Counted from the first letter of the stretch, positions 1 to 10,801 are shown. The stretch: DNA of 64,000 nt from Rhodococcus pseudokoreensis (GCF_017068395.1 NZ_CP070619.1:496001-560000), one strand, 5' to 3'. Notes: a model not told the origin generated them from the letters alone. A program made the numbers and translations.

Positions 1-74
1 GGGCGCCCGTCGTCGTAGGCGAACTCGGTGGAGTCGGAGATCGGCGATTCTTCTGTGCGATGTGATTTCGTCAT
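1..74 (-). CDS. hflX: HflX GTPase, N-terminal fragment (runs off the window)
   Basis: Only the first 24 codons are inside the window. The ATG at 74 opens a frame beginning MTKSHRTEESPISDST and continuing to the edge. The assignment rests mainly on gene order: in mycobacteria and rhodococci hflX lies directly downstream of dapF on the same strand. HflX is a ribosome-associated GTPase that splits stalled ribosomes, but none of its G motifs is visible here. The gap to dapF is 58 bases. Confidence 0.6.
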   Translation of the reverse strand, partial: MTKSHRTEESPISDSTEFAYDDGR

Positions 75-132
75 ACACCCTCATGATCCCACGGAATGTC
101 GAGGGCGTGCACGTGCATTTCGCGCAGGGCGA

Positions 133-1002
133 TCAGGCGAGGCCGTTCCACCACTTGTCGTCGAGGTTCCCGGACGCCACCAGGACCGACGGGCCGCGCA
201 ACGTCGCCCGGCCGCCGGACAGCGCCACCGTGACCTGACCACCGGGAATGCGGACATTCACCTCACCGGAATCGGCGCCGTCGAAGCGCAGTGCGGCGGT
301 GGCCGCGGCCACCGTGCCGGTGCCGCACGACCGGGTCTCGCCGACCCCGCGCTCGTGCACCCGCATGTCCACAGCGCCGGATTCGATGCGGGTGAGGATC
401 TCCACGTTGACGCCGTGGGGGAAGAAACCGGGATCGAAGCCGGGTGCGGCCGTCAGGTCGAGGGCCGACAGGGACGCCGCCGTGAGGTGCGCGTCGACAC
501 ACGCCAGGTGCGGATTGCCGACGTCGATGCCGATGCCGTTGAACACCTTGCCGTCGATGGTCGCGGCGCTCGTTCCGAGATCGCGCACCACACCCATGTC
601 GACGGTGACCTCGCCGACGGAGCCGTCGGCCGAGTGCACGATCACCGGTTTGCCGCCGGCCCGGCTGCCGACCACGAACTCGTCGCGCGTCTCGAGACCG
701 GTCGACCGGAGGTAGTGGGCGAAGACGCGGACACCGTTGCCGCACATTTCCGCGATCGACCCGTCGGCGTTGCGGTAGTCCATGAACCAGTCGTCCTCGG
801 ACGTGCCGTCCGGGAGTTCGGCGAGCACACCGGCAGCGGCCAGCGCACCGGCCTTGGCGACGCGCAGGATTCCGTCGGCGCCGAGTCCGCGCCTGCGATC
901 GCACAGCGCCGCCACCCGCGGGGCAGACAGGTCGATGCGGACGTCGGGATCGGGGAGGACCACGAAGTCGTTCTCGGTGCCGTGTCCCTTGCTGAAATCC
1001 AT
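133..1002 (-). CDS. dapF: Diaminopimelate epimerase
   Basis: Converts LL- to meso-diaminopimelate for lysine and peptidoglycan synthesis, cytoplasmic. The two catalytic cysteines are visible: Cys87 in MCGNGVRVF and Cys226 in ETRSCGTGT, at the same positions as in the mycobacterial enzyme when the ATG at 1002 is used. An upstream in-frame TTG at 1020 would add six residues but has no ribosome binding site. The 289-residue length is normal. It follows the SpoU methyltransferase gene by 39 bases on the same strand and is probably in the miaA operon. dapA and dapB of the same pathway are elsewhere in the window. Confidence 0.95.
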   Translation of the reverse strand: MDFSKGHGTENDFVVLPDPDVRIDLSAPRVAALCDRRRGLGADGILRVAKAGALAAAGVLAELPDGTSEDDWFMDYRNADGSIAEMCGNGVRVFAHYLRSTGLETRDEFVVGSRAGGKPVIVHSADGSVGEVTVDMGVVRDLGTSAATIDGKVFNGIGIDVGNPHLACVDAHLTAASLSALDLTAAPGFDPGFFPHGVNVEILTRIESGAVDMRVHERGVGETRSCGTGTVAAATAALRFDGADSGEVNVRIPGGQVTVALSGGRATLRGPSVLVASGNLDDKWWNGLA

Positions 1003-1041
1003 GCGCACCACTCTAACCAACGGCCGAGGAGGTACCGGTTC

Positions 1042-1890
1042 TCATCTGCGCTGCCGGGCGATTTCGTAGAGGGCGACGGCGCCGGCGGAGGGGGCGCCGA
1101 GGGAACTGGCCGCGCCCCCGATCGGGATGTTGACGACCGTGTCGCAGGCGCTGCGCCACGCGGCGCTCATCCCGCGGGTCTCGTTGCCGATCACGAGCAC
1201 GGTGCCGCCACCGAAGTTGTGGGCGTCGACGGTGACGGAACCGGTCTCGTCCGTCCCGACGATGTGCAGTTCGGTTCCGGACGCTCTCCTCGCTTCGCGG
1301 AAGGCGAGGATCTCGTCGACGGACGACACGGTGACGACGGGCATCGCGAAGAGCGATCCGGTGGAGGCGCGGACGCTGCGGGGGTCGAACGGGTCGGCGC
1401 CGTGGCCGACCACGACGACCGCGTCCGCGCCGAACGCGTTGGCGGAGCGGACGAGGGTACCGAGGTTTCCGGGTGAGGTGGGCCGGTCGAACACGACGAT
1501 GAGGGGGACGGACTGCAGTCGCAGGTCCTTCAGTCGCGGTGCGCGGGTCTTCGCGACCGCGATCAGTTCCGGCGCGGTGTCGGTCTTCTCGCCGAGTTCG
1601 GTCATCAGTTCGGCGCTGACACCGATCTGTTCGACGGATCGGGTCGCGAGCAGTTCCCGCGCCCAGTCGGACAGCGGCGGGCCGTCGATGCGGTGCAGTA
1701 GCGATTCGATCGGCCAGTCGTGTTCCAGGGCGAGGTTGAGGGGGCGCACGCCCTGGATCAGGAAGCGTCCGGCCTTCGTCCGCTTGGCGCGGTTGGTGAG
1801 GTACGACTGCCACTGCTGGAAGCGGGCGTTGCGGGTGGTCACCAGCACGGACGAGGCCGGACGGTGCCGCCCGGACGGTGTTCGGCTCAT
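1042..1890 (-). CDS. SpoU/TrmH-family RNA 2'-O-methyltransferase
   Basis: Probable tRNA or rRNA ribose 2'-O-methyltransferase of the SPOUT fold. The C-terminal half shows motif 1 ([16 protein letters not shown]), motif 2 ([10 protein letters not shown]) and a motif 3 region ([16 protein letters not shown]). In motif 3 the usual SLNVS is SLGAPS, so substrate specificity is uncertain. The N-terminal half (residues about 15-110) looks like a substrate-binding domain that includes [13 protein letters not shown]. The ATG at 1890 overlaps the miaA stop by four bases (ATGA), implying translational coupling. 282 residues. Longer upstream reading in this frame is antisense-free shadow of miaA and was not used. 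Confidence 0.85.
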   Translation of the reverse strand: MSRTPSGRHRPASSVLVTTRNARFQQWQSYLTNRAKRTKAGRFLIQGVRPLNLALEHDWPIESLLHRIDGPPLSDWARELLATRSVEQIGVSAELMTELGEKTDTAPELIAVAKTRAPRLKDLRLQSVPLIVVFDRPTSPGNLGTLVRSANAFGADAVVVVGHGADPFDPRSVRASTGSLFAMPVVTVSSVDEILAFREARRASGTELHIVGTDETGSVTVDAHNFGGGTVLVIGNETRGMSAAWRSACDTVVNIPIGGAASSLGAPSAGAVALYEIARQRR

Positions 1891-2816
1891 CGTTCTCCCA
1901 GTGTTCGCGTCTCGTCGAGGGTGCGGATCGTGGCGTCCGCGAGGTCGGGGGTGTTTCCGTCGAGCCAGTGGATGCGGGGGTCGCGGCGGAACCAGGACCG
2001 TTGTCTGCGCACGTAGCGCCGGGTGCCGATGAACGTGCGTTCCTCGGCCTCGGCCAGGTCGTATTCGCCGTCGAGCCACGCGAGGACCTGCGCGTAACCG
2101 ATGGCCCGGGGCGCGGTGACGCCGTCGCGCAGTCCCACGTCGATGAGCCCGCGCACCTCGTCGACGAGTCCCTGTTCGAACATCAGCCGGGTGCGGAGCC
2201 GGATCCGGTCGTCGAGTTCGGCGGTGTCGCGGTCGACGCCGACGATGTGTGCGCCCCAGCGTGGTTCGCCGATGCGCGGGGCGGACGCCGCGAACGGCCT
2301 GCCGGTGATCTCGACGACTTCGAGGGCACGGACCAGGCGCCTGCCGTCGGTGGGGAGGATCGATGCGGCGGCGTCGGGATCCACCCGGCTCAGCTCGGCG
2401 TGGACGGCCGCGACGCCCTGCTCGGCGAGGACGGCTTCCCACCGCGCCCGCACCGACGCATCGGTGGCGGGGAAGCTCCACTCGTCGAGCAGTGACTGCA
2501 CGTACATCATCGATCCGCCGACGATGACCGGCACGGCGCCGCGGGCGGCGATCGCCTCCACGTCGCGGACCGCGGCCTGCTGATAGTTCGCGACGGTGGC
2601 CGTCTGCGTCACGTCGAGCACGTCGAGTTGGTGATGCGGTATTCCGCGGCGTTCGGCCGGGGCGAGTTTGGCGGTGCCGATGTCCATGCCGCGGTACAGC
2701 TGCATGGCGTCGATGTTGACGATTTCGCCGCCGAGTCGTTCCGCCAGGTCCAGCGCGAGATCCGACTTTCCGGTGGCGGTCGGTCCGACGACGGCGATCG
2801 GGACGGGTGAGGTCAC
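1887..2816 (-). CDS. miaA: tRNA dimethylallyltransferase
   Basis: Transfers a dimethylallyl group to A37 of tRNAs reading UNN codons; MiaB, also in this window, then acts on the product. The P-loop GPTATGKS is at residues 11-18, followed by the [17 protein letters not shown] segment typical of MiaA. The start is a GTG at 2816 that overlaps the stop of the upstream gene as GTGA; longer in-frame starts up to 2954 lie within that gene and are not credible. 309 residues, usual for the family. It sits between a LigB-like gene and the SpoU methyltransferase with four-base overlaps on both sides. Confidence 0.95.
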   Translation of the reverse strand: MTSPVPIAVVGPTATGKSDLALDLAERLGGEIVNIDAMQLYRGMDIGTAKLAPAERRGIPHHQLDVLDVTQTATVANYQQAAVRDVEAIAARGAVPVIVGGSMMYVQSLLDEWSFPATDASVRARWEAVLAEQGVAAVHAELSRVDPDAAASILPTDGRRLVRALEVVEITGRPFAASAPRIGEPRWGAHIVGVDRDTAELDDRIRLRTRLMFEQGLVDEVRGLIDVGLRDGVTAPRAIGYAQVLAWLDGEYDLAEAEERTFIGTRRYVRRQRSWFRRDPRIHWLDGNTPDLADATIRTLDETRTLGER

Positions 2817-3529
2817 GGACGCCACTCCCCCACGTGGTAGCCGACTCCGTAGGGCGCGGCGCTGTACAACGTCCGGCAGGAGGCGGGCGCAGCGTCGAAC
2901 ACTCCGGCGAGCACCTGCCACGGGACCCGCCCACCGATGCCGAGGGCGGCGCACTCGGCGGGGTCGAGGGCGAGCAGCGCGTCCCGGTCACCGATGTCGA
3001 GGGCCGCGTCGACGCGGGCCTGCACACCTTCCGCACGGGGGTCGAACGCGCCCGGCGCCTTCGCCGTGAGGGTGTTCGCTCCGTCCGCGACGATCACCAG
3101 CCCGCGCGGCTCGGGGTCCCGGTCGAGAAATGTGCGCAGTTCCGCGCCGTACGCGGCGCACTGCTGCGGCGACAGGTCGGCGGCGAGGATCCGCGCGTCG
3201 ACGACGGCGTCCGGCGCGCACGTTCCCCGGATCCACCCGGCCGTCAGCGCCGCGAGCGGCAGGTCCGGGTCGGGCTCGCCGGCGGGACCGGGCCGCAGCG
3301 TGACCCGCACGTCGACGCCGTAGCCGCGGTAGGTGCCCTGCGCGTCGGCCCGCACCTCCGCCGCGATGGGCGCCGCGCCGACCGCCACCCATTCGGTGGC
3401 GATCGCGGACAAGGCCTTCGCCGCCGCCTGGACCGCGTCCCGCAGCGGCGCCGTCTCCGCAGCGGCCGCCCCGGTCAGTTCGGGTACCAGCAACGGTGGG
3501 GACGGCACGAGGATGGCAGCGGTGAACAC
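2813..3529 (-). CDS. LigB-superfamily (class III extradiol dioxygenase-like) protein
   Basis: Conserved actinobacterial protein occupying the position of Rv2728c beside miaA. The N-terminus [11 protein letters not shown] and the later [20 protein letters not shown] resemble the LigB extradiol dioxygenase fold, but no complete metal site can be shown by eye, so catalysis is not claimed. 238 residues, alanine rich, no signal peptide or membrane segment. Its stop overlaps the miaA GTG by four bases, so it is the first gene of the transcription unit running left through miaA and dapF. A promoter would lie in the divergent gap 3530-3732. Confidence 0.75.
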   Translation of the reverse strand: MFTAAILVPSPPLLVPELTGAAAAETAPLRDAVQAAAKALSAIATEWVAVGAAPIAAEVRADAQGTYRGYGVDVRVTLRPGPAGEPDPDLPLAALTAGWIRGTCAPDAVVDARILAADLSPQQCAAYGAELRTFLDRDPEPRGLVIVADGANTLTAKAPGAFDPRAEGVQARVDAALDIGDRDALLALDPAECAALGIGGRVPWQVLAGVFDAAPASCRTLYSAAPYGVGYHVGEWRP

Positions 3530-3641
3530 ACAGTCACGCTAGTCGACCGCTGGCACGGACCCGACATCCGATTCGGGCACTGCCGTCAATCGGTACCAAC
3601 ACGGACCGTCCGACCTGATTCAATAGTCCACAGGGCCCGTA

Positions 3642-3687
3642 CCGGGTTGAATGGAGCCAGCACCCGTCCCGGGTCGTATGGAGCCAG
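3642..3687. promoter_or_regulatory. Direct repeat pair in the divergent gap before the DUF349 gene
   Basis: Two copies of a 19-base sequence, ccgggttgaatggagccag at 3642-3660 and ccgggtcgtatggagccag at 3669-3687, match at 17 of 19 positions and are spaced 27 bases start to start. They lie 46 bases before the ATG at 3733, inside the 203-base gap between divergently transcribed genes. This looks like a tandem activator or repressor site; the cognate regulator is unknown. The rest of the gap shows nothing distinctive. Confidence 0.45.
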
Positions 3688-3732
3688 TATTGCGTTCAGG
3701 CAGCCGTGACGCGCGGCAGAGATGAGGAACCG

Positions 3733-5118
3733 ATGACCGACAGCAGCGACGCGAAGCCCGCCGTGGAGCCTGCCGCTCAGCAGCACGACACACCGAAGCC
3801 CAGCGTCCCGAAGCCGGGTGCCGCCGCGAAACCGGGTGCACCCAAGCCCCACCCCACACCGACGCACGCCCTCTCCGCCCCCGCCGTCGCCGCCCCCGCA
3901 CACAGTGATCCGAGCGAGTTCGGCCGCGTCGACGACGACGGCACCGCCTGGGTGAAGACCGCGGACGGCGAACGGCAGATCGGGTCGTGGCAGGCCGGAG
4001 ACGCGGCCGAAGGCCTGGCGCACTTCGGTCGGCGCTTCGACGATCTCGCCACCGAAGTGGCCCTCCTCGAGGCCCGGCTCAATTCCGGTGCGGGCGACGC
4101 GAAGAAGACGAAGACGGCGGCAATCGCTCTCGCCGAATCCCTCCCGACCGCCGCGGTGATCGGTGACATCGACTCGCTCGCCGCGCGACTCGACGTCATC
4201 ATCGCCGGGTCCGACGAGGCCGCCGCCCACGCCAAGCACGAGAAGGAACTGTCGCGGCAGGCGCACACCGAACGCAAGGAAGAACTGGCCGCCGAGGCGG
4301 AACAGATCGGTGCCGAGTCCACGCAGTGGAAGGCCGCCGGCGACCGGTTGCGCGAGATCCTGGACGAGTGGAAGACGATCCGCGGGATCGACCGGAAGGT
4401 CGACGACGCGCTGTGGAAGCGGTATTCCAAGGCGCGGGAGGCGTTCAACCGGCGCCGAGGCGCGCATTTCGCCGAACTCGACCGTGAGCGCGCCGCCGCC
4501 AAGACCAAGAAGGAAGAACTCGTCGAGCGGGCGGAGGCATTATCCGACTCCACCGACTGGGGTCCCACGGCCGGAGCCTTCCGCGATCTGCTCGCCGAAT
4601 GGAAGGCCGCCGGACGCGCACCACGGGAAGCCGACGACAACCTGTGGAAGCGTTTCAAGGGCGCTCAGGACGTGTTCTTCGCCGCCCGCAACGCCGCATC
4701 CTCCGAACGCGACGCCGAGTTCGAGGAGAACGCGGTCGCCAAGGAGGAGTTGCTGAAGAACGCCGGCCACATCGATCCCTCCAAGGACATCGACGGGGCG
4801 AGGGCCGCACTCCGTGACCTGCAGGAGAAGTGGGACGCCATCGGGAAGGTGCCCCGCGAACGGATGCACGACCTCGAGGGCAAGCTGCGTGCCATCGAGA
4901 AGCGGGTCCGCGACGCCGCCGACGAGGAATGGCGCCGCACCGACCCGGAGGCGCTCGCCCGGGCCGCGCAGTTCCGGGAGCGGGTCACACAGTTCGAGGA
5001 GCAGGCGGCCAAGGCCACCGCGGCGGGCAAGACGAAGGACGCCGAGAGCGCCCTCGCGCAGGCCCAGCAGTGGCGCGAATGGGCCGAGGCTGCAGAGGGC
5101 GCCGTCAGCGGCCAGTAG
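3733..5118 (+). CDS. DUF349 repeat protein
   Basis: Soluble coiled-coil protein of 461 residues corresponding in position to Rv2731. Residues 1-60 are a low-complexity Pro/Ala/Lys segment with repeated KPG and PKP steps. From about residue 170 there are three to four DUF349 repeats, each with a tryptophan pattern such as [39 protein letters not shown] and [14 protein letters not shown]. The function is unknown; long charged helices suggest a scaffold. The start at 3733 is chosen because GAGG sits five bases upstream; an ATG 27 bases earlier lacks one. It converges on the membrane protein gene with a six-base gap. Confidence 0.85.
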   Translation: MTDSSDAKPAVEPAAQQHDTPKPSVPKPGAAAKPGAPKPHPTPTHALSAPAVAAPAHSDPSEFGRVDDDGTAWVKTADGERQIGSWQAGDAAEGLAHFGRRFDDLATEVALLEARLNSGAGDAKKTKTAAIALAESLPTAAVIGDIDSLAARLDVIIAGSDEAAAHAKHEKELSRQAHTERKEELAAEAEQIGAESTQWKAAGDRLREILDEWKTIRGIDRKVDDALWKRYSKAREAFNRRRGAHFAELDRERAAAKTKKEELVERAEALSDSTDWGPTAGAFRDLLAEWKAAGRAPREADDNLWKRFKGAQDVFFAARNAASSERDAEFEENAVAKEELLKNAGHIDPSKDIDGARAALRDLQEKWDAIGKVPRERMHDLEGKLRAIEKRVRDAADEEWRRTDPEALARAAQFRERVTQFEEQAAKATAAGKTKDAESALAQAQQWREWAEAAEGAVSGQ

Positions 5119-5124
5119 GCACGA

Positions 5125-5724
5125 TCAGCCGACGTTCCAGTCGCCGCGTCGCTCCGCTTCGGCGGCAGCGGCGCGGCGTTCCTCTTCCGCGGCCAGTTGC
5201 AGCGCGGTCCGGCTCCAGACCACCTTCAGCCAGTGGAACGTCAGCACGATGACGGTGAGCCAGCCGATGATCAGCCCGATGCCCGGCCCGGCCGCCTCGA
5301 CGCCGGGCGCCGGGGTCTGCCGCGACCAGATGGCGAGCATGCCGAACACGATGGACACGGCAGTTCCCGCGAGGGCCACCCACGCGAGAGCCCAACGGCG
5401 GGTGACGAGCGCCAGCATCGACACGACGACCCCGAACACCACCTCGAACCACACGAACAGTCGCGACGGCAGCTTGATCGTCTCCGCGAGGGCGTCGTCC
5501 CCGTACACCAGCACCTCCCAGCCGTTGGCGATGCCGGAGTGCGGCAACGTCAGCGAGCCCAGGAGCACGACCACCGCGACGGCGACGACGAGCGCACGCG
5601 CCCCGGGATCGATCTCACCGGCCACCTTCTTCTCGGCGGCGTCGAAGTCCTTGAGGTAGCTCTCGATCGGCTCGTTCGCGTCACTCGGGTCGTCGTGGCG
5701 CTGTTCGTCGAACTGCGGGGTCAT
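5125..5724 (-). CDS. Conserved membrane protein (Rv2732c-type)
   Basis: Integral membrane protein of 199 residues with about four hydrophobic segments (for example [54 protein letters not shown] and [19 protein letters not shown]), an acidic N-terminal tail and a charged, Ala/Glu/Arg-rich C-terminal helix. The function is unknown. The ATG at 5724 overlaps the miaB stop (ATGA), so it is co-translated with miaB, the arrangement found in mycobacteria. An ATG nine bases further upstream is possible. Confidence 0.85.
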   Translation of the reverse strand: MTPQFDEQRHDDPSDANEPIESYLKDFDAAEKKVAGEIDPGARALVVAVAVVVLLGSLTLPHSGIANGWEVLVYGDDALAETIKLPSRLFVWFEVVFGVVVSMLALVTRRWALAWVALAGTAVSIVFGMLAIWSRQTPAPGVEAAGPGIGLIIGWLTVIVLTFHWLKVVWSRTALQLAAEEERRAAAAEAERRGDWNVG

Positions 5725-7238
5725 GCGTTGCATCCCATCTGAGCGGGTAGTGGTGCGGGCGCACCGATCTGCGGCAGTCCGAGTCCCACTCCGATCGGCG
5801 GGGTCTTCGGGGTGACGCCCTTCTCGAAGGAGTCGCCTGCGCGGGTGCGGCGGTGGGTCAGGACCGGGGTGTCCGCGACGAGGTGGTGCGGGGCGGCGGC
5901 GCTGATCACGATGGTGACGACGTCGCCGGGCCGGACGTTTCCGTCGAGGTTTCCCTCCGGCCGGAAGTGGACGAGCCGGCCGTCGCGGGCGCGCCCGCTC
6001 ATCCGGGCGGTCTCCGCGTTCTTGCGGCCCTCCCCGGCGGCGACGAGCAGTTCCACCTCGGCGCCGACGAGCTTCTGGTTCTCCTCGAGCGTGATCTGTT
6101 CCTGCAACGCGATGAGACGTTCGTACCGTTCCTGCACGACGGCCTTGGGCAGCTGGTCATCCATGTCCGCTGCCGGGGTGCCGGGCCGCTTGGAGTACTG
6201 GAAGGTGAACGCGCTGGTGAAGCGCGCCTGCCGGACGACGTCGAGCGTGTCCTGGAAGTCTTCCTCGGTCTCACCGGGGAACCCCACGATGATGTCGGTG
6301 GTGATCGCCGCGTGCGGCATCGCGGTGCGGACCTTCTCGATGATCCCCAGGAACCGCGACTTCCGGTAGGAGCGACGCATCGCCTTGAGGACGCGGTCCG
6401 AACCGGATTGCAGCGGCATGTGCAGCTGAGGGCACACGTTGGGGGTCTCGGCCATCGCCTCGATGACGTCGTCGGTGAACTCGGCCGGGTGCGGCGAGGT
6501 GAAGCGGACGCGCTCGAGCCCGTCGACGTCGCCGCACGCACGCAGCAGCGCGGCGAACGCGCCCCGGTCGCGGGGCTGGTCGGGGTCGGCGAACGACACG
6601 CCGTACGCGTTGACGTTCTGCCCGAGCAGCGTCACCTCGACGACGCCCTCGTTCACCAGGGCCTGCACCTCGGCCAGGATGTCGCCGGGCCGCCGGTCGA
6701 CCTCCTTGCCGCGCAGCGCGGGCACGATGCAGAACGTGCACGTGTTGTTGCATCCCACCGAGATGGACACCCAGCCGGCGTACGCCGACTCCCGCTTGGC
6801 GGGCAGCGTCGACGGAAACGCCTCGAGCGCGTCGAGGATCTCGACCTCGGCCCGCTGATTGTGGCGCGCCCGGTCCAGCAGCGCCGGGAGCGACCCGATG
6901 TTGTGGGTGCCGAACACGACGTCCACCCACGGCGCCTTCTTCACGACGACGTCGCGGTCCTTCTGCGCCAGGCACCCGCCGACCGCGATCTGCATGTCGG
7001 GATTCTGTTCCTTCGCCGGCGCCAGATGGCTCAGGTTGCCGTACAGCTTGTTGTCGGCGTTCTCCCGTACCGCGCAGGTGTTGAAGACGACGAGGTCCGG
7101 CGATTGCCCGGCGGCCGCCTTCGTGTAGCCGGCGTCCTCGAGGAGCCCCGACAACCGCTCGGAGTCGTGCACGTTCATCTGGCAGCCGTACGTGCGCACC
7201 TCGTAGCTGCGGTGAGGGGTCTGGTCGATCGTGTCCAC
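5721..7238 (-). CDS. miaB: tRNA-2-methylthio-N6-dimethylallyladenosine synthase
   Basis: Radical-SAM methylthiotransferase acting on i6A37 of tRNA. Order of domains: UPF0004 N-terminal domain with three cluster cysteines ([25 protein letters not shown]); radical SAM core with CX3CX2C in [16 protein letters not shown] domain near the C-terminus; then a Pro-rich tail of about 30 residues. The GTG at 7238 gives 505 residues, usual for the family; in-frame starts further upstream lie in the divergent promoter region and give an unconserved N-terminus. No strong ribosome binding site is visible, so the exact start is uncertain. Confidence 0.93.
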   Translation of the reverse strand: MDTIDQTPHRSYEVRTYGCQMNVHDSERLSGLLEDAGYTKAAAGQSPDLVVFNTCAVRENADNKLYGNLSHLAPAKEQNPDMQIAVGGCLAQKDRDVVVKKAPWVDVVFGTHNIGSLPALLDRARHNQRAEVEILDALEAFPSTLPAKRESAYAGWVSISVGCNNTCTFCIVPALRGKEVDRRPGDILAEVQALVNEGVVEVTLLGQNVNAYGVSFADPDQPRDRGAFAALLRACGDVDGLERVRFTSPHPAEFTDDVIEAMAETPNVCPQLHMPLQSGSDRVLKAMRRSYRKSRFLGIIEKVRTAMPHAAITTDIIVGFPGETEEDFQDTLDVVRQARFTSAFTFQYSKRPGTPAADMDDQLPKAVVQERYERLIALQEQITLEENQKLVGAEVELLVAAGEGRKNAETARMSGRARDGRLVHFRPEGNLDGNVRPGDVVTIVISAAAPHHLVADTPVLTHRRTRAGDSFEKGVTPKTPPIGVGLGLPQIGAPAPLPAQMGCNA

Positions 7239-7394
7239 GTATGCCAGGGTACGGCCCGCGCCAAATCGCCTCGTCGCGGCCGGTGTGCGCCAGGACACAC
7301 GACCGAAGCCGGACAGTAAAGTTTCCGTGACATCCCGAGGATTCTCGGAGCAAATGACAGGTGCTCCCGCTCGCAGCACATAGGGTCATCGACT

Positions 7395-8177
7395 ATGACG
7401 CAAGCCGACGACGCGACGCCGACACCCCCCACGGGCGCGGCCCCGTCCATGATCTCGATGAAATCGGTGAACAAGCACTTCGGCGCCCTCCACGTCCTGC
7501 AGGAGATCGACCTCGAAGTTCCTCGGGGACAGGTCGTGATCGTCCTGGGACCGTCCGGATCCGGGAAGTCGACGCTGTGCCGCACCATCAACCGCCTCGA
7601 GCCCATCGACTCCGGTGAGATCGCCGTGGACGGCAAGGTGCTGCCTGCCGAGGGCAAGGCACTGGCCGCGCTGCGCGCCGACGTGGGGATGGTGTTCCAG
7701 TCGTTCAACCTGTTCGCCCACAAGACGATCCTCGAGAACGTGATGCTCGCACCGGTCAAGGTGCGGAAGAAGAGCAGCGCCGACGCGAAGAAGACGGCCT
7801 ACGAACTTCTCGAACGGGTCGGCATCGCCAACCAGGCGGACAAGTACCCGGCGCAGTTGTCGGGCGGTCAGCAGCAGCGCGTCGCGATCGCCCGCGCACT
7901 CGCCATGAACCCCAAGGTCATGCTGTTCGACGAGCCGACGTCCGCGCTCGACCCGGAAATGGTCAACGAGGTCCTCGACGTCATGACCTCACTCGCCAAG
8001 GAAGGCATGACCATGCTCGTGGTGACCCACGAGATGGGCTTCGCCCGCAAGGCCGGCGACCGTGTCCTCTTCATGGCCGACGGCCAGATCGTCGAGGATT
8101 CCGAGCCCGCCACGTTCTTCACCGCTCCCAAATCCGAGCGCGCGAAGGACTTCCTCGGCAAAATTCTCAGCCACTGA
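7395..8177 (+). CDS. gluA: Glutamate-type ABC transporter, ATP-binding protein
   Basis: ATPase of a polar amino acid importer whose other subunits follow directly. Walker [10 protein letters not shown], signature [15 protein letters not shown], Walker [13 protein letters not shown] and the switch His in VVTHEMG are all present. 260 residues. The first 20 residues are a Thr/Pro-rich extension; the conserved fold starts near [12 protein letters not shown]. Gene order ATPase, binding protein, permease, permease equals gluABCD of Corynebacterium glutamicum; specificity for glutamate is inferred from that. Divergent from miaB with a 156-base promoter gap. Confidence 0.92.
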   Translation: MTQADDATPTPPTGAAPSMISMKSVNKHFGALHVLQEIDLEVPRGQVVIVLGPSGSGKSTLCRTINRLEPIDSGEIAVDGKVLPAEGKALAALRADVGMVFQSFNLFAHKTILENVMLAPVKVRKKSSADAKKTAYELLERVGIANQADKYPAQLSGGQQQRVAIARALAMNPKVMLFDEPTSALDPEMVNEVLDVMTSLAKEGMTMLVVTHEMGFARKAGDRVLFMADGQIVEDSEPATFFTAPKSERAKDFLGKILSH

Positions 8178-8213
8178 CCGGGAGGGCGCCGCTGCGGTGC
8201 CCTCCCGGTCGAC
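8173..8213 (+). promoter_or_regulatory. Intercistronic stem-loop between gluA and gluB
   Basis: gaccgggagggc at 8176-8187 pairs perfectly with gccctcccggtc at 8199-8210, and the inner GCC/GGT can extend the stem to about 15 pairs with a five-base loop. It overlaps the gluA stop codon region and is not followed by a T run. Such a hairpin between the ATPase and binding-protein cistrons could limit read-through or protect processed mRNA ends, giving more binding protein than ATPase. Confidence 0.6.
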
Positions 8214-8257
8214 CGTGCTCCACAGGCAACACCCGTCATTTCAATTGGAGGAACTCG

Positions 8258-9091
8258 ATGAGGATCAACCGCTCGATTCGTGTGGGAATCGGCGTCATGG
8301 CGCTCGCCGTCGTCGCATCGGCCTGTGGCGGAGGTGAAGAGAAGAGCGCCTCCCAGAGCGCGTCGGAGGGCAAGCTCACGGTCGGAATCAAGTACGACCA
8401 GCCCGGCCTCGGACTGCGCAACCCCGATGGTTCCTTCAGCGGTTTCGACGTCGAGGTGGCCGAGTACATCGCGGGCAAGCTGGGTGTCGCGCCCGAGAAC
8501 ATCGAGTTCAAGGAGTCCCCGTCGGCTCAGCGCGAGACGCTGATTCAGAACGGTGAGGTCGACTACATCGTCGCCACCTACTCGATCACCGACGCCCGCA
8601 AGGAGAAGGTCGACTTCGCCGGGCCGTACTTCATCGCCGGACAGTCGCTCCTGGTGAAGTCCGACAACACCGACATCACCGGCCCCGAGTCGCTCAACGG
8701 TGGCAAGAAGCTGTGCTCCGTCACCGGGTCCACCCCGGCGCAGAAGGTCAAGGACCAGTACGCGAAGGACGTGCAACTGCAGGAGTTCGACACGTACTCC
8801 GCCTGCGTCGAGGCGCTGCGGAACGGCGCAGTCGACGCCGTCACCACCGACGACATCATCCTCGCCGGTTACGCGGCGCAGTACCCGGGCGAGCTGAAGG
8901 TGGTCGGCGCGCCGTTCACCCAGGAGCGCTACGGCGTCGGCCTGGCCAAGGGCGACGACGAGACCCGCGCCAAGATCAACGACGCCATCGAGGCGATGAT
9001 CGCGGACGGTTCGTGGGCGCGTGCGTTCAACGAGACCGTCGGCGCGTCGGGCTACCCGATCCCCGCACCGCCGACCGTCGATCGGTACTGA
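8258..9091 (+). CDS. gluB: Glutamate-type ABC transporter, substrate-binding lipoprotein
   Basis: Family 3 extracellular solute-binding protein, anchored outside the membrane as a lipoprotein. The signal peptide ends at a lipobox VASAC (Cys at about residue 23). Conserved family features are LTVGIKYDQPGLG, GFDVEVAEYIAGKLG and the QRETLIQNGEVDYIVATYSIT segment near the ligand pocket. 277 residues. The start is well supported by GGAGGA six bases upstream. Flanked by strong stem-loops on both sides, consistent with differential expression in the gluABCD operon. Confidence 0.93.
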   Translation: MRINRSIRVGIGVMALAVVASACGGGEEKSASQSASEGKLTVGIKYDQPGLGLRNPDGSFSGFDVEVAEYIAGKLGVAPENIEFKESPSAQRETLIQNGEVDYIVATYSITDARKEKVDFAGPYFIAGQSLLVKSDNTDITGPESLNGGKKLCSVTGSTPAQKVKDQYAKDVQLQEFDTYSACVEALRNGAVDAVTTDDIILAGYAAQYPGELKVVGAPFTQERYGVGLAKGDDETRAKINDAIEAMIADGSWARAFNETVGASGYPIPAPPTVDRY

Positions 9092-9104
9092 GCAACTCAC
9101 TCAT

Positions 9105-9146
9105 CCGGGTCGGACGACTCCCCTTTCGTGGAGTCGTCCGGCCCGG
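9105..9146 (+). promoter_or_regulatory. Stem-loop between gluB and gluC
   Basis: A stem of about 17 pairs formed by 9105-9121 and 9130-9146 (core cggacgactcc / ggagtcgtccg) with an eight-base loop cctttcgt and one G-T pair. It lies 13 bases after the gluB stop. No long T run follows, so partial termination or 3' end protection of the gluB message is more likely than full termination, a common arrangement downstream of binding-protein genes. Confidence 0.65.
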
Positions 9147-9183
9147 TTCGACACCAACCACCGGTGACCTGGGGAGACGGTAA

Positions 9184-9864
9184 GTGGACCTACTGAGCAA
9201 ATACAGCGATCAGCTGATCGACGCGTTCTGGACGACGGTGCAGCTGACCGCGTTCTCGGCTGTCGGCGCTCTGATACTCGGCACGATCCTCGCGGCGATG
9301 CGGGTGTCACCGATCCCGGTCGCACGCGGTGTCGGCGCGGCGTACGTGACGATCTTCCGGAACACTCCCCTGACGTTGATCATCATCTTCTGCTCGTTCG
9401 GGCTGTTCCAGACGATGGGCGTCAAGCTCGCCCCCGAGCAGTCACCGACGTTCTTCGAGCAGAACAACTTCCGGCTCGCCGTGCTCGGCCTCAGCATCTA
9501 CACCGCGGCCTTCGTCTGCGAGTCGTTGCGGTCCGGTATCAACACCGTGCACGTCGGCCAGGCGGAGGCGGGCCGGTCGCTCGGCCTCACGTTCTCCCAG
9601 AATCTGCGGCTCATCGTGCTGCCGCAGGCATTCCGCGCGGTCACCGCACCCCTCGGCAGCGTGCTGATCGCCCTGACGAAGAACACGACCATCGCCTCGG
9701 TGATCGGCGTGGCGGAGGCATCGCTTCTGATGAAGGAAATGATCGAGAACGAGGCCGCCATCTTCGTCGTCGGTGGCATCTTCGCGCTCGGATTCGTGAT
9801 CCTGACCCTGCCGATGGGGCTTCTCTTCGGATACCTGAGCAAGCGATTCGAGGTTGCACGATGA
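9184..9864 (+). CDS. gluC: Glutamate-type ABC transporter permease 1
   Basis: Inner-membrane subunit of the importer, 226 residues, with about five hydrophobic segments and the EAA-type motif around [20 protein letters not shown] that docks on the ATPase. The start is a GTG preceded by GGGGAGA. Its last codon region overlaps the next gene by four bases (ATGA), so the two permeases are translationally coupled. Confidence 0.92.
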   Translation: MDLLSKYSDQLIDAFWTTVQLTAFSAVGALILGTILAAMRVSPIPVARGVGAAYVTIFRNTPLTLIIIFCSFGLFQTMGVKLAPEQSPTFFEQNNFRLAVLGLSIYTAAFVCESLRSGINTVHVGQAEAGRSLGLTFSQNLRLIVLPQAFRAVTAPLGSVLIALTKNTTIASVIGVAEASLLMKEMIENEAAIFVVGGIFALGFVILTLPMGLLFGYLSKRFEVAR

Positions 9865-10760
9865 GCAATTCCGCCACCGTCCTCTACGACGCGCCGGGCC
9901 CGAAGGCGAAGAACGTCTACCGCCTGATCTCCGTCGCCGTCGCCCTCGCACTGCTGGGAATCGGCTACCTCGTCTACGCCGCACTCGACGACAAGGGCCA
10001 GCTGACCGCGGCGAAATGGGAACCGTTCACCGAATCGACCTCGTGGACCACGTATCTCATTCCCGGTATCCGCGGCACCCTCGTCGCGGCCGCCGTGTCG
10101 ATCGTGTTCGCGTTGATCCTCGGCGCGATCCTCGGCATCGGACGCCTGTCGGACCACCGCCTGGTGCGATGGGTGGCGGGCGGAATCGTCGAACTGTTCC
10201 GCGCCATCCCGGTGCTGATCCTGATGATCTTCTCGTACCAGCTGTTCGCCGAGTACGAGGTTTTCAAGTCGAAATACCTGGCGCTCGCCGCGGTCATCGT
10301 GGGCCTCACGCTGTACAACGGCTCGGTGATCGCCGAAATCGTCAGGGCCGGCATCAACTCGCTCCCCAAGGGCCAGAGCGAGGCCGCCATGGCACTGGGC
10401 ATGCGCAAGAGCCAGGTCATGCGCACCATCCTGCTGCCGCAGGCCGTGACGGCGATGCTCCCCGCGATCATCTCGCAGATGGTGGTCGCCCTGAAGGACT
10501 CCGCGCTCGGTTACCTCATCGGGTACGTCGAAGTGGTGCGGTCCGGTCAGCAACTCGGTGCGTTCTACGGCAACTACCTGCCCGCCCTGATCGTCGTGGC
10601 GATCATCATGATCGTCCTCAACTACACGCTCACCGTGGTGGCGACCAGGGTGGAGAAGCGGCTGCGGGCCGCCCGCAAGGGCGGAGGGCCCAAGGGGGCC
10701 GTTCCCGAACTTCCCGCGGTATCGGTCCCGGGCATGGACATCACCGACAAGCGGCTGTGA
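9861..10760 (+). CDS. gluD: Glutamate-type ABC transporter permease 2
   Basis: Second permease of the importer, 299 residues. An N-terminal segment of about 75 residues with one extra membrane helix precedes the conserved binding-protein-dependent transport domain. The EAA-type loop is at [21 protein letters not shown] basic C-terminal tail ([13 protein letters not shown]) faces the cytoplasm. It is the last gene of the operon and is followed by a strong terminator-like hairpin. Confidence 0.92.
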   Translation: MSNSATVLYDAPGPKAKNVYRLISVAVALALLGIGYLVYAALDDKGQLTAAKWEPFTESTSWTTYLIPGIRGTLVAAAVSIVFALILGAILGIGRLSDHRLVRWVAGGIVELFRAIPVLILMIFSYQLFAEYEVFKSKYLALAAVIVGLTLYNGSVIAEIVRAGINSLPKGQSEAAMALGMRKSQVMRTILLPQAVTAMLPAIISQMVVALKDSALGYLIGYVEVVRSGQQLGAFYGNYLPALIVVAIIMIVLNYTLTVVATRVEKRLRAARKGGGPKGAVPELPAVSVPGMDITDKRL

Positions 10761-10801
10761 CCCGGCACTGCTCCTGACACGGCACTGTGTCCGAGACGGC
10801 A

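Noticed and set aside
28..1476. Long plus-strand frame opposite dapF and the methyltransferase
   Set aside because: Both opposite genes have catalytic motifs and the frame has none.
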